This document shows, piece by piece, positions 1 to 10,275 of a stretch of 12,904 nucleotides of DNA (positions within the stretch are counted from its first letter, which is position 1; each line of letters starts with the position of its first letter). A program made the translations under genes and the position numbers. This stretch comes from 66-474 sp036568625. Lineage in GTDB: Bacteria > Pseudomonadota > Gammaproteobacteria > Xanthomonadales > Rhodanobacteraceae. The notes below the pieces were generated by a model. The model was not told the origin of the DNA and ran no database searches. It saw only the letters and a list, made by a program, of their open reading frames with translations. Location: positions 1-12,904 of the forward strand of contig DATCSF010000116.1 of assembly GCA_036568625.1 (NCBI GenBank), in the 5' to 3' direction.

Positions 1-1
1 T

Positions 2-478
2 GCGTTCCTGTTCGCGGTGCTGTTGTGGGGCGAGGTCGAAACACTGGCGGCGAAACTGCGCGAGGAAGGTGCGAGCCAGCCGCTGGCGTGGCTGCGTGCC
101 GCGCACCGCGTGATGGCGGAGCAAGGCAGGCGTGTGGCGATTCCGCGCCGCTTCGCGTATGCGATCGAGGAAATCTGGGCGTTGCAACCGCGCTTCACGG
201 AGCGCACCCGCAAGCGCGTGTTCCGGTTGATGGCGCATCCGCGCTTCCGCGCCGCTTACGATTTCCTGTTGCTGCGCGCAGGCGAGTCGGACGAACTGCG
301 CGAGTCGGGCGATTGGTGGACGCAGGCGCAGGCGCTTTCGCCGGACGAACTTTCGGCATCGCTGGCATCGAAGGCATCTGCCCGAACGGGCGAAGCGATC
401 GCCAAGCCGCGGCGCCGTCGGCGGCGCGGGGGACGAGGCCGCAAGACGTCTGCGCCGACCTCCGACTCGCAGGAATGA
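2..478 (+). CDS. pcnB: Poly(A) polymerase I, C-terminal part (cut by window edge)
   Basis: PcnB adds poly(A) tails to RNA 3' ends and so promotes RNA decay. Only the last 158 residues are present; the reading frame is open to the left edge, so the catalytic nucleotidyltransferase core lies outside. The visible part matches the RNA-binding and Arg-rich C-terminal regions. The segments AFLFAVLLW, then IPRRFAYAIEEIWALQPRF, then LMAHPRFRAAYDFLLLRA line up block by block with E. coli PcnB as I remember it. The tail is basic (KPRRRRRRGGRGRK), as is usual for bacterial PcnB. The GTG at position 17 is internal and not a start. folK begins 3 bases after the stop, the pcnB-folK pairing common in gammaproteobacteria, so the two are probably co-transcribed. 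Confidence 0.95.
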   Translation, partial: AFLFAVLLWGEVETLAAKLREEGASQPLAWLRAAHRVMAEQGRRVAIPRRFAYAIEEIWALQPRFTERTRKRVFRLMAHPRFRAAYDFLLLRAGESDELRESGDWWTQAQALSPDELSASLASKASARTGEAIAKPRRRRRRGGRGRKTSAPTSDSQE

Positions 479-481
479 AGC

Positions 482-970
482 ATGCCTGAGCCGGTCACCG
501 CCTGCGTCGCGCTGGGCAGCAATCTCGACGGTCCGCGTGCCCGGGTGGAGAGTGGTTTCGAGGCGCTGTCATCGCTGCCGCATACTTTCTTGCGCGCGCG
601 TTCGCGCTTGTATCGCACGCCGCCGTGGGGCGTGGTGGACCAGCCTGATTTCATCAACGCCGCGGCGCGCCTGGAAACCTCGCTGCCACCGCGCAGACTA
701 CTCGATGCGCTGCTCGGCATCGAAGCCGCCGCGGGGCGCATGCGGGCCGTGCGCAACGGTCCACGCACCCTCGACCTCGACCTGCTGCTGTACGGCGACC
801 GGATCATCGACGAACCCCGCCTCACGGTGCCGCATCCGCGCCTGCACGAACGCGCGTTCGTGCTGCTGCCGTTGGCCGACGTCGCAGCCGACCTCGAAGT
901 ACCGGGACGCGGTCGCGTGGCCGACCTGCTGGCGGGTATCGATACGACGGGCTGCGCGCCACTCGAGTGA
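482..970 (+). CDS. folK: 2-amino-4-hydroxy-6-hydroxymethyldihydropteridine pyrophosphokinase (HPPK)
   Basis: FolK transfers pyrophosphate from ATP to 6-hydroxymethyl-7,8-dihydropterin, the step before dihydropteroate synthase in folate synthesis; it is cytoplasmic. The 162-residue length fits single-domain FolK. Visible motifs are LGSN (11-14), YRTPPWG followed by QPDFINA (44-60), RTLDLDLLLYG (95-105) with the Mg-binding pair D98/D100, and PHPRLHERAFVLLPL (117-131). The ATG is preceded by AGGA at 471-474 with a 7-base gap, and it lies 3 bases after the pcnB stop, which favours translation from a shared mRNA. One oddity is the active-site loop before RTLDLD. It reads RMRAVRNGP, one residue shorter than in E. 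coli and with Asn where E. coli has Trp. Other proteobacterial FolKs also lack that Trp, so the enzyme is probably active. Confidence 0.96.
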   Translation: MPEPVTACVALGSNLDGPRARVESGFEALSSLPHTFLRARSRLYRTPPWGVVDQPDFINAAARLETSLPPRRLLDALLGIEAAAGRMRAVRNGPRTLDLDLLLYGDRIIDEPRLTVPHPRLHERAFVLLPLADVAADLEVPGRGRVADLLAGIDTTGCAPLE

Positions 971-1100
971 AGCCGGGTTGGTGCGGCTGCCGTGAAAAGC
1001 CGGGGCAGGGCGGTCCATTCCGGTGCCGACGAATGCGCGAATGGGGCAATTGCAACAACGGCGGAGCCGCAATCAGGACGAGCGCGCAAAACTCTCCGGA

Positions 1101-1106
1101 TATACT
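1101..1106 (+). promoter_or_regulatory. Candidate -10 box for ribF (possible leaderless start)
   Basis: TATACT matches the sigma70 -10 consensus TATAAT at five of six bases. It ends 6 bases before the ribF ATG. With usual -10 to +1 spacing, transcription would start at or next to the A of the ATG (1113), giving a leaderless mRNA. No good -35 hexamer is seen at 16-18 bases upstream, and no Shine-Dalgarno sequence precedes the ATG, which fits a leaderless start. It lies in the 142-bp folK-ribF spacer, where I see no intrinsic terminator with a T-run. Confidence 0.45.
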
Positions 1107-1112
1107 CGGCAG

Positions 1113-2065
1113 ATGCTGAAGATCCACCGTGACATCGCGGGGCCGTGTCTGGCTCCGGACGGCAGCGTGCTCGCGATCGGCGCGTTTGACGGCCTGCACC
1201 GTGGCCACGCCGCGCTGCTCGCGCGGGTTCGCGCGCGCGCGACCAAACGCGGGCTCGTCGCGGCGGTGGTGAGCTTCGAACCTCTGCCGCGCAGCTATTT
1301 TTCGCGGACGCCGTTGAAGCGCCTGTCGTCGGTGCGCGAGAAGTTGTGCGGGTTCGCCGATGCAGGCATCGATGAGTTGCTGCTGCTGCGCTTCAACGCG
1401 ACGCTGGTGGCGATGCGCGCGGACGATTTTGTGCGTGACGTGCTGGTCGCACGCATGGGCGCGCGCGAAATCTGGGTCGGCGCGGATTTCCGGTTCGGCC
1501 ACAACCGCGTGGGCGACGTGGCGTTGCTGGAAGCCATGCAGGGCGAAGGCCCGTACGAAGTGCGCGTGCTGGACGCCGTCTCCAACGGCGATGGCGAGCG
1601 GGTTTCGGCCTCGCGGGTGCGCGGTGCGCTGGCATCGGGCGATTTCGTGCACGCCGCGGGGCTGCTGGGGCGCCCGTTCACGATTGGCGGGCGCGTGGTG
1701 CGCGGCCAGCGCATGGGCCACGGGCTCGGCTATCCCACCGCGAACATCCGGTTGGGCAAGCGCGTGGCGCCGGTTGCCGGCATCTTCGCGGTGCGCGTGC
1801 GCGTAGGCAATCGCTGGTGGCCGGGTGTCGCCAGCCTTGGCGTGCGTCCCACCGTCGCGGGCGGCGGCGAACCCCTGCTGGAAGCGCACCTGTTCGATTT
1901 CGACGGCGACCTGTACGGCCAGCGCATCGACGTCGCGTTCGTCGCCAAGCTACGCGACGAGGAAAAATTCGCCGACCTGGATGCACTGCGCACGCAGATG
2001 GATCGCGACGCCGCCGAAGCGCGGCGCATCCTTGCCGAAACCCCCACCGTTTCCGGAGCTCTCGC

Positions 2066-2069
<4 letters not shown>
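1113..2069 (+). CDS. ribF: Bifunctional riboflavin kinase / FAD synthetase
   Basis: RibF phosphorylates riboflavin to FMN and then adenylylates FMN to FAD in the cytoplasm. The protein is 318 residues, normal for the family. The N-terminal FAD synthetase half carries the nucleotidyltransferase signature GAFDGLHRGH (residues 23-32), then WVGADFRFGHNRVGD and the SASRVRGAL motif. The C-terminal riboflavin kinase half has GHGLGYPTAN, GVASLGVRPTV and the conserved FDFDGDLYGQ. The frame stays open upstream to 1023, but the ATG at 1113 is preferred: the protein then begins MLKIHRDIAG, like other proteobacterial RibF, and the upstream stretch would encode no conserved residues. No clear ribosome binding site is visible, and a TATACT box sits just upstream. 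The end overlaps ileS by 4 bases (GTGA), which implies translational coupling. Confidence 0.97.
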
Positions 2070-4981
<2,912 letters not shown>

Positions 4982-4988
4982 AAGGCGC

Positions 4989-4994
4989 TAGGAT
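4989..4994 (+). promoter_or_regulatory. Candidate -10 box before the S9 peptidase gene
   Basis: TAGGAT, within gcgcTAGGATcg, matches the -10 consensus at four of six bases and sits in the 58-bp spacer between ileS and the S9 peptidase. No convincing -35 hexamer precedes it. It resembles the boxes upstream of alaA and lspA (GCTAnnAT). It might let the peptidase be transcribed separately from ribF-ileS, but read-through from ileS is equally possible because no terminator is seen. Confidence 0.3.
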
Positions 4995-5039
4995 CGTCCC
5001 AAGCCGACCGGCATTCGGCGGGGAAAAAGGGGACGAACC

Positions 5040-7028
5040 ATGAAATCCGCACGACGTTGCATCGTGGGTTTGGTGCTGTGCATGCTGGGCGGGGTCGCGC
5101 TGGCCGCTCCCGTGTCGTTCGCCGATCTCGCACGTCATAGCCGCTACAAGATGGTGAAGGTCTCGCCCGACGGAACCCATATCGCGGCGACGACCGTGCT
5201 CGATGACGGCCAGACGGTATTGTCGCTGATCAATCTGGTGAACAAGAAGGGGATCAACGTCAAGCCGCGTGAAGGCGATGACATTCTGGCTTTCTGGTGG
5301 GCATCCCCGAAATACGTGGTGTATTCCGAAGCCGAACACGATGGCGGCTGGGACATGCCGATCGCGACCGGCGAGTTGTACAGCGTCGAAGCCGACGGCG
5401 GCAGCCCGACCATGCTGTACGGCTATCGCATGGACACCATGCAAACGGGTTCGAACATCCAGCGCGTCACCGCAGAGCGCGGGACGGCGCAGTTCCTCTC
5501 GCGCATCGACGGTGATCCGGACCACATCCTTGCGGTCGTGACCAGTTGGGAAGCGTCGGGCTCGGCGGGCGCGCTGAGTGCGGTATACCGGATGGACGTG
5601 CGCAACGGCAGAAAGCAGCGGGTCACCGGCGCACCGATGCGCGAGGCATCGTTCCTCGCTGACCATCATGGACATGTCCGGTTTGCGATGGGGGATGATC
5701 TCCAGGGCAAGCGCGTGGTCTACATGCGCCCGTCCGAAGGCGGCGATTGGGAGTTGCTGTATCAGGCCAGCAATGATCGCGACTGGCCAATCGCGTTCAG
5801 CGCCGACGACAAGACGGTGTGGTTCACCTGCCTGGGTTCGCCCGGATTCGGCACCTGCGAGTTTGATCCGGATACGCGGAAGATGATGCACGTGTGGAGC
5901 AATCCGCACGTCGAGGCGACGAACCTTGCGCAGGGGCTCGCCTACGATTCAGTGATTGGCGTGGAGTTCACCGACGGCAGACCTGCCGTTTCGGTATTCG
6001 ACAACCAAGAGCCCGGTGTCAAGGCGCTGGTCGAGCTGATGCAGCAATATCCGGGCGAGGATGTGCATTTCGTGTCCGGCACCGACGACGGCAGCAAGGC
6101 CATCGCGCTGGTGCAGGCGGACGTCGATCCCGGCACGTTCTTCCTGTACGACAAGGCCTCGAACAGTTTCTCGCCGCTGTTGCAGCGAGCGACGTGGATC
6201 GACCCGAACCTGCTCGGCCGTGCCGATCCCTTCACCTTCACCACCCGCGACGGGCTGACCGAGCAGGGCTACATCACCTATCCGCCCGGCAAGGACGGCG
6301 CGAAGAACCTGCCGATGGTGGTGTTCGTGCATGGTGGCCCGTACGGCATTCGCGACGGGTGGGAATACGACCCTTACGTGCAAGCCATGGCGACGCGCGG
6401 TTACGTGGTATTGCAGGTGAATTATCGCGGTTCGGGCGACTACGGCTTCGACTTCGAGAAAGCCGGCTGGCATCAATGGGGCGGCACGATGCAGGACGAC
6501 GTCACCGATGCCACGCGCTGGGCGATCGCCCAAGGCATCGCCAACAAGGATCGTGTCTGCATCTATGGCGGCAGCTACGGCGGCTACGCGGCGCTGGAAG
6601 GCGCGGTGTCGGTACCCGATCTGTACAAGTGCGCAATCGGCTACGTGGGTGTCTACAACCTGCCCGAGATGCTGGATCGGCGGGATGCAGCGCAGACGCT
6701 GTACAGCGAGCGCTATTGGCAGCGCACCATGGGGACGGATGAAACAGGGCTGGCGCAGCATTCGCCGATTTATCAACTGCAGAACCTCAAGGCAAAGGTC
6801 ATGCTGGTCGTGGGCGGCCGCGACACCATCGTCTTGCCATCGCAGGGACAGGAAATGCACATGGCCATGTTGAAGCGGAAGATTCCGCACGAATGGCTGT
6901 ACAAGCCCGACGAGTGGCACGGCTTCTACGACGAGAAGAACATCGCCGAATTGTTCGAGAGGGTGGATGCATTCCTGGATGCAAACATCGGGCCAGGTGC
7001 ACAGACGATGGCTGCCGCGACGAACTGA
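5040..7028 (+). CDS. Secreted S9-family prolyl oligopeptidase-like serine peptidase
   Basis: Peptidases of this family (DPP-IV and acylaminoacyl-peptidase relatives, MEROPS S9) cleave short peptides. The 662-residue protein starts with a Sec signal peptide: basic KSARR, a hydrophobic stretch to about residue 22, and an ALA/AP cleavage site. It is therefore probably periplasmic. Residues of about 30-390 form the substrate-restricting propeller-like region, seen as repeated short beta-type segments such as VSPDGTHIAAT. The C-terminal alpha/beta hydrolase domain has VHGGPYG and NYRGSGDYG. Its triad is S512 in GGSYGGY, D595 in GGRDT and H627 in EWHGF. The ATG is preceded by AAGGGGA (5027-5033) with a 6-base gap. 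It follows ileS by 58 bp and converges on the DUF1704 gene. Exact specificity (dipeptidyl, acylaminoacyl or other) cannot be read from sequence. By eye the gene is somewhat less GC-biased than ileS. Confidence 0.93.
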   Translation: MKSARRCIVGLVLCMLGGVALAAPVSFADLARHSRYKMVKVSPDGTHIAATTVLDDGQTVLSLINLVNKKGINVKPREGDDILAFWWASPKYVVYSEAEHDGGWDMPIATGELYSVEADGGSPTMLYGYRMDTMQTGSNIQRVTAERGTAQFLSRIDGDPDHILAVVTSWEASGSAGALSAVYRMDVRNGRKQRVTGAPMREASFLADHHGHVRFAMGDDLQGKRVVYMRPSEGGDWELLYQASNDRDWPIAFSADDKTVWFTCLGSPGFGTCEFDPDTRKMMHVWSNPHVEATNLAQGLAYDSVIGVEFTDGRPAVSVFDNQEPGVKALVELMQQYPGEDVHFVSGTDDGSKAIALVQADVDPGTFFLYDKASNSFSPLLQRATWIDPNLLGRADPFTFTTRDGLTEQGYITYPPGKDGAKNLPMVVFVHGGPYGIRDGWEYDPYVQAMATRGYVVLQVNYRGSGDYGFDFEKAGWHQWGGTMQDDVTDATRWAIAQGIANKDRVCIYGGSYGGYAALEGAVSVPDLYKCAIGYVGVYNLPEMLDRRDAAQTLYSERYWQRTMGTDETGLAQHSPIYQLQNLKAKVMLVVGGRDTIVLPSQGQEMHMAMLKRKIPHEWLYKPDEWHGFYDEKNIAELFERVDAFLDANIGPGAQTMAAATN

Positions 7029-7116
7029 GCACCCGGAGCCTCGCTACGATCAGCCTGACCTGCGGCCCGGACGCGGGTTGGGCCGAGCACTGCGAAGCCC
7101 ACGAACACGCGGCTTG

Positions 7117-8385
7117 TCATTCCCATTCGCCGATCCGGCCCATGCGTATCCGGTTGGCGAACAGCGAGAACGCGAGCTTGCCGGCGAGACCCTGTGCGTG
7201 CTGCACCCACGCCGGAAGGTATTTGGGTGGTGCGATGGAACCGTCGGCAAAACACGGCCGAAGCGCAATCGCATCGTCCAGCGCCAGCTTGCCCGCGAAC
7301 AGGTGTTGCAGCAGGTCCAGCCGCCGCCGCTTGAACGCCCAGCGGAAAAAGGTGTGCACCGTGAGCAGCCCCGCGAGATACACATTGTCCTTGGTGAACG
7401 CCGCGCCGCCCGTCACCGGCACGCCGCGGTACACGCGCTGGGTGGAATAGAAGCTGTCGGCCACATTCTGGCCGTGCGCGCGGAACCAGCGGTAGACCTC
7501 GACGAAATCCGCACCGGCGAGCGCCATGTCGATCGCGAGGATGCGCAGGCTGATCCGTTGCAGGCGCGCGATGTCGATCGAGCCCGACATCAGTTCGGCG
7601 AATACCGCCAGCCCTTCCTGCGTCGCGGTCGCGCGCGGCGCCGTGCGCGAAAGCGACTTCATTGCTGGTTGCGCGCGGCCGTTCAACGCGGTCAGGGTGT
7701 GCACGAACGCCTCGTGCGCCAGCAGTTGCGAGCGGTCGTATCCGGTGAAGCAGGTCGCCCCGCGCAGGCGGATGCGGGTGGCGCCGGCTGCAGCCTTGGC
7801 GGTGAGCTCGGGATCGATTTCGACGCGCACCGTGCCGGTGCCGAAACACGCATCGACCTCCGCCTGGACTTCGTCGCGCAGCACCACGGCCGGGATGCAG
7901 TACTCGGTTTCGGGCAATGCCTGTCCGTCGCCGAGTTCCTCGGCGATTTCCAGGAACCAGCGGGCTGCGTCGAGATTGGTTTGCCCGCCGCCGGGCAGTG
8001 CATCGCCGGGTTTGCCGTAGAGTTCGATCGATGGCGCGGTAACGCCGGCGGTGCCCACCGCTTCCAACATGTGCGCGGCGGTTTGCCATGACGCCGCAAC
8101 GGACCGGAGGTACGCGCCGAGCGGGTGTGCAGCGTCGGCTTTCGATGCGATGACATCGAGTTCGGCGCGCTGCGCGGAAAAATCCGGCGCGCGATAATCG
8201 ATTCGGGGCAAGGTTTCGCGGCCGCGCTGCAGATCGCTCAGAAACCGCCGCTCGATCGCCGCCGGCCACGCCACGGTGCCGAGCACCCGGATGGGGCGCA
8301 CGGCTTCCACCAGTCGCTTGTCGAGTTTGGCGTAGCCTTGCAGGTTTGCGGAAAGCGTGCCGTCTTGCATGGTTGGTCGGTGCAT
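7117..8385 (-). CDS. DUF1704 'QEGLA-motif' protein, MATCAP-like metallopeptidase homologue
   Basis: This protein belongs to the DUF1704 family, often annotated as 'flavohemoglobin expression-modulating QEGLA motif protein'. Its eukaryotic relatives MATCAP1/2 (KIAA0895L/KIAA0895) are tubulin tyrosine carboxypeptidases. From the ATG at 8385 it has 422 residues. The family metal site is intact: HEAFVH, an HExxxH motif, at 224-229, and TQEGLAVFAE with QEGLA at 256-260, whose Glu is the likely third zinc ligand. No signal peptide or membrane segment is evident, so it is probably cytoplasmic. The start is uncertain: TTG 8400, ATG 8385 and ATG 8370 are all in frame and none has a Shine-Dalgarno sequence. 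Similarity to the family begins near YAKLDKRLVEAVRPIR, which all three retain. It converges on the S9 peptidase gene and diverges from the lipoprotein gene, so it is probably a single-gene transcript. The bacterial substrate is unknown. Confidence 0.88.
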   Translation of the reverse strand: MHRPTMQDGTLSANLQGYAKLDKRLVEAVRPIRVLGTVAWPAAIERRFLSDLQRGRETLPRIDYRAPDFSAQRAELDVIASKADAAHPLGAYLRSVAASWQTAAHMLEAVGTAGVTAPSIELYGKPGDALPGGGQTNLDAARWFLEIAEELGDGQALPETEYCIPAVVLRDEVQAEVDACFGTGTVRVEIDPELTAKAAAGATRIRLRGATCFTGYDRSQLLAHEAFVHTLTALNGRAQPAMKSLSRTAPRATATQEGLAVFAELMSGSIDIARLQRISLRILAIDMALAGADFVEVYRWFRAHGQNVADSFYSTQRVYRGVPVTGGAAFTKDNVYLAGLLTVHTFFRWAFKRRRLDLLQHLFAGKLALDDAIALRPCFADGSIAPPKYLPAWVQHAQGLAGKLAFSLFANRIRMGRIGEWE

Positions 8386-8393
8386 CGGAGGAA

Positions 8394-8423
8394 TTGACAA
8401 CGCGTTTCGCGGACTGCTATCCA
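8394..8423 (+). promoter_or_regulatory. Sigma70-type promoter for the lipoprotein gene
   Basis: A perfect -35 hexamer TTGACA (8394-8399) is followed after 18 bases by TATCCA (8418-8423). TG at 8415-8416 sits one base before the -10 box, making an extended -10 (TGCTATCCA). Transcription would start near 8430, leaving a leader of about 23 nt that contains AGGGGA before the ATG at 8453. This is the best-matching promoter in the window. Its -35 region lies in the leader or first codons of the divergent DUF1704 gene, so the two genes may influence each other's transcription. Confidence 0.65.
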
Positions 8424-8452
8424 GGGGCGGGGATCATCCACAGGGGAAAATC

Positions 8453-9118
8453 ATGAAACGTATCGCAGGGGCAATTGTTGCGTCGGGCTTGTTCGTGCTG
8501 CTGGGAGGCTGTGCCACCACGCGAGGTTACACGCGTCTGACGGTGCCGGAACCTGCCGCGGTCGTCACACAAAGCTCGGCCAGGATGATTGTGATCGACA
8601 GCGTGCGGGACGCGCGCGAATTCCAGGTGGACCCGCGTGATCCCAGTGTTCCGTCCTTGAAACCCGGCAAGCAGTACCAACTCGACGCGACCCAGCGGGA
8701 GACCGCGATAGGGCGCAAACGCAACACGTGGGGCAGGGCCATGGGTGATTGGGTGTTGCAGGACGGCCAAACGGTGGACTCGGTCACGCGCGAACTGGTC
8801 GCCACCACGCTCAGGAGCCTTGGATATCGCGTCGGAAATGCAGCCGCCGATGGCGCGAACGCCGAGCATGTCAACGTCGTGATCAACCAATTCTGGGCAT
8901 GGTTTACCCCCGGCTTCTGGACAGCGACCATCGAGGCGAAGCTCAAGACGGACCTTCAGTTTTCCGGCCCGGGGGGCAGTAAATCGGTTGTTGTCGATGG
9001 GTACGGCCGAAATCAGGTACAGACCGGCCGAGAGGCGAACTGGCAGTTGGCCTACGACCGCGCGTTCAAGGATTACGAGAAGAACTTGCGAGGCGCCATG
9101 GGCGGCGCTGCGCGCTAG
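8453..9118 (+). CDS. Outer-membrane-type lipoprotein, YajG-like by architecture
   Basis: The 221-residue product starts with a lipoprotein signal peptide: MKRIAGA, a hydrophobic core, and the lipobox LGGC with lipidated C20. Residue +2 is Ala, not the inner-membrane-retention Asp, so outer-membrane sorting is predicted. The mature part has the layout of YajG-family lipoproteins. A first strand segment (MIVIDSVRDAR) is followed by a helix with VTRELVATTLRSLGYRV, the strand HVNVVINQFWAWF, and a C-terminal Tyr/Asn-rich stretch ending in a helix (LAYDRAFKDYEKNL). This family match rests on pattern and not on search, and is tentative; YajG itself has no settled function. The ATG is chosen because AGGGGA lies 5 bases upstream and the lipobox then falls at the normal distance. 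In-frame codons further upstream would bury the signal peptide. The gene ends 5 bp from the convergent rsgA. Confidence 0.85.
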   Translation: MKRIAGAIVASGLFVLLGGCATTRGYTRLTVPEPAAVVTQSSARMIVIDSVRDAREFQVDPRDPSVPSLKPGKQYQLDATQRETAIGRKRNTWGRAMGDWVLQDGQTVDSVTRELVATTLRSLGYRVGNAAADGANAEHVNVVINQFWAWFTPGFWTATIEAKLKTDLQFSGPGGSKSVVVDGYGRNQVQTGREANWQLAYDRAFKDYEKNLRGAMGGAAR

Positions 9119-9123
9119 CCCTT

Positions 9124-10185
9124 CTACTCGCGTTCCTGCCAGCCGCGATGACGGTGGGTGCGGATCGGTTCGCGCGGGCCGCGCAGGCGATCCTCGAAAC
9201 GCGCGGCCTGTTCCTCGCGCTGATCGTGGAGTTTCAGGTAATGCCGCCAGCGCGTCTGGTCGAGCTCGCCCGCTTCCAGCGCTTCGCGGACCGCGCAACC
9301 GGGTTCGTTGCCGTGGCTGCAATCGGCGAAGCGGCATTGTCCGGTCAGCGCGTCGATGTCGGCGAACAGCTCCAGATCCTCGTCGCCGGTCAGCTTCAAT
9401 TCGCGCATGCCGGGCGTGTCGATCAGGCATGCGCCGCCCGGCAGCGGCAGCAGCGCGCGATGCGTGGTGGTGTGCCGGCCGTGATCGTCACTGGCGCGGG
9501 TCGCGGCCGTGGCCATCCGGTTTTCGCCCAGCAGCGTGTTGGTGAGCGTGGATTTGCCGGCGCCGGACGAACCCACCAGCACCGCGGTGGCGGCGGGTGC
9601 AAGAAACGGATCCAGCGCGGCGACACGCACCGCATCCTTGCCGTTGATCGCGATGATCGGCGTCGTCGCCGGCAGGCGTTCGCGCAATTCGGCCATCATG
9701 CTTTCGGCGTCATCGGGATCGACGGTGTCGTGCTTGGTCAACACCACGACGGCCCGCGCACCCGAACCTTCGACCAAGGCCAGATAGCGTTCGATGCGCG
9801 CCGGGTTGAAGTCGTCGTCGAGACCGGTCAGCACCAGCACCACGTCTATGTTGCTGGCGATGATCTGGCGGGCATAGCGTTCGCCCGCGGCCGCGCGCTC
9901 GAGCACACCGCGGCGCGGCAGCACTTCCACGATGTGCGGCGGCGTGCCGGTCTCGATGATCACGAAATCGCCGACCGCGGGACGTTCGCATGGATCGAGG
10001 TTGCGCTTGAGGAATTTCGGCGCGGGCTGCGCGTTGAACGCGCGCTCGCCGTCGTGGACTTCGTAACCGGCGCGGTGCTGGGCCGAAACCCGCGCCAGCA
10101 TCTGGTCGTTCGCGAGTGGAGGGAGATCGCCCTGCCAGCCGATGCGCCGCAGCGTCGACGCCGATTGCGTGGAAGCGGTTGCCAT
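9124..10185 (-). CDS. rsgA: Small ribosomal subunit biogenesis GTPase RsgA (YjeQ)
   Basis: RsgA is a GTPase that acts late in 30S subunit maturation and is stimulated by the ribosome. The 353-residue protein shows the circularly permuted GTPase order typical of the family: G4 TKHD at 150-153 comes first, then G1 GSSGAGKST at 205-213, a Thr-rich G2 region in GRHTTTHR, and G3 DTPG at 256-259. An N-terminal OB-fold region precedes the GTPase domain. A zinc site follows it with C284, C289, H291 and C297 (CRFADCSHGNEPGC). The ATG at 10185 gives the usual N-terminal extension before the conserved RAGYEVHDG block; no strong ribosome binding site is visible. It diverges from alaA across a 90-bp gap and converges with the lipoprotein gene at 5 bp. 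Confidence 0.96.
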   Translation of the reverse strand: MATASTQSASTLRRIGWQGDLPPLANDQMLARVSAQHRAGYEVHDGERAFNAQPAPKFLKRNLDPCERPAVGDFVIIETGTPPHIVEVLPRRGVLERAAAGERYARQIIASNIDVVLVLTGLDDDFNPARIERYLALVEGSGARAVVVLTKHDTVDPDDAESMMAELRERLPATTPIIAINGKDAVRVAALDPFLAPAATAVLVGSSGAGKSTLTNTLLGENRMATAATRASDDHGRHTTTHRALLPLPGGACLIDTPGMRELKLTGDEDLELFADIDALTGQCRFADCSHGNEPGCAVREALEAGELDQTRWRHYLKLHDQREEQAARFEDRLRGPREPIRTHRHRGWQERE

Positions 10186-10221
10186 GGCGGAGATCGCCGG
10201 AAAGGAGGCTCGATGTGGTGT

Positions 10222-10249
10222 TTGCGGACGCCGTGATCGCCGCTAGCAT
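10222..10249 (+). promoter_or_regulatory. Candidate promoter for alaA
   Basis: TTGCGG (10222-10227) and TAGCAT (10244-10249) are separated by 16 bases. The -10 box is embedded in cGCTAGCATg. Transcription would start near 10256, leaving a leader of about 20 nt that contains GAGGA (10260-10264). It lies in the 90-bp region shared with the divergent rsgA gene. The GCTAGC core is palindromic, so a reverse-strand role for rsgA is possible but weakly supported. Confidence 0.4.
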
Positions 10250-10275
10250 GCCCGAACCCGAGGACGTTTGCAGCC

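Noticed and set aside
984..1002. CGGCT/AGCCG stem after folK, considered as a terminator
   Set aside because: It has a five-pair stem with no following T-run.
5949..6920. 323-codon reverse-strand frame opposite the S9 peptidase
   Set aside because: It is a His/Arg-rich shadow of a gene whose catalytic triad is complete.
7063..7085. CGGCCC/GGGCCG inverted repeat between the convergent S9 peptidase and DUF1704 genes, considered as a terminator
   Set aside because: It has only six base pairs, an 11-base loop and no T-run on either strand; such GC stems are expected often in this composition.
7117..9118. A linked defence or peptide-processing system made of the S9 peptidase, DUF1704 and lipoprotein genes
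   Set aside because: The genes are convergent and divergent, not co-directional, share no tight overlap, and no toxin, sensor or immunity-type gene is present. Grouping them would be speculation.
9148..10236. 362-codon plus-strand frame opposite rsgA
   Set aside because: It is antisense to a protein with all GTPase and zinc motifs intact, has no domain of its own, and has no start context.
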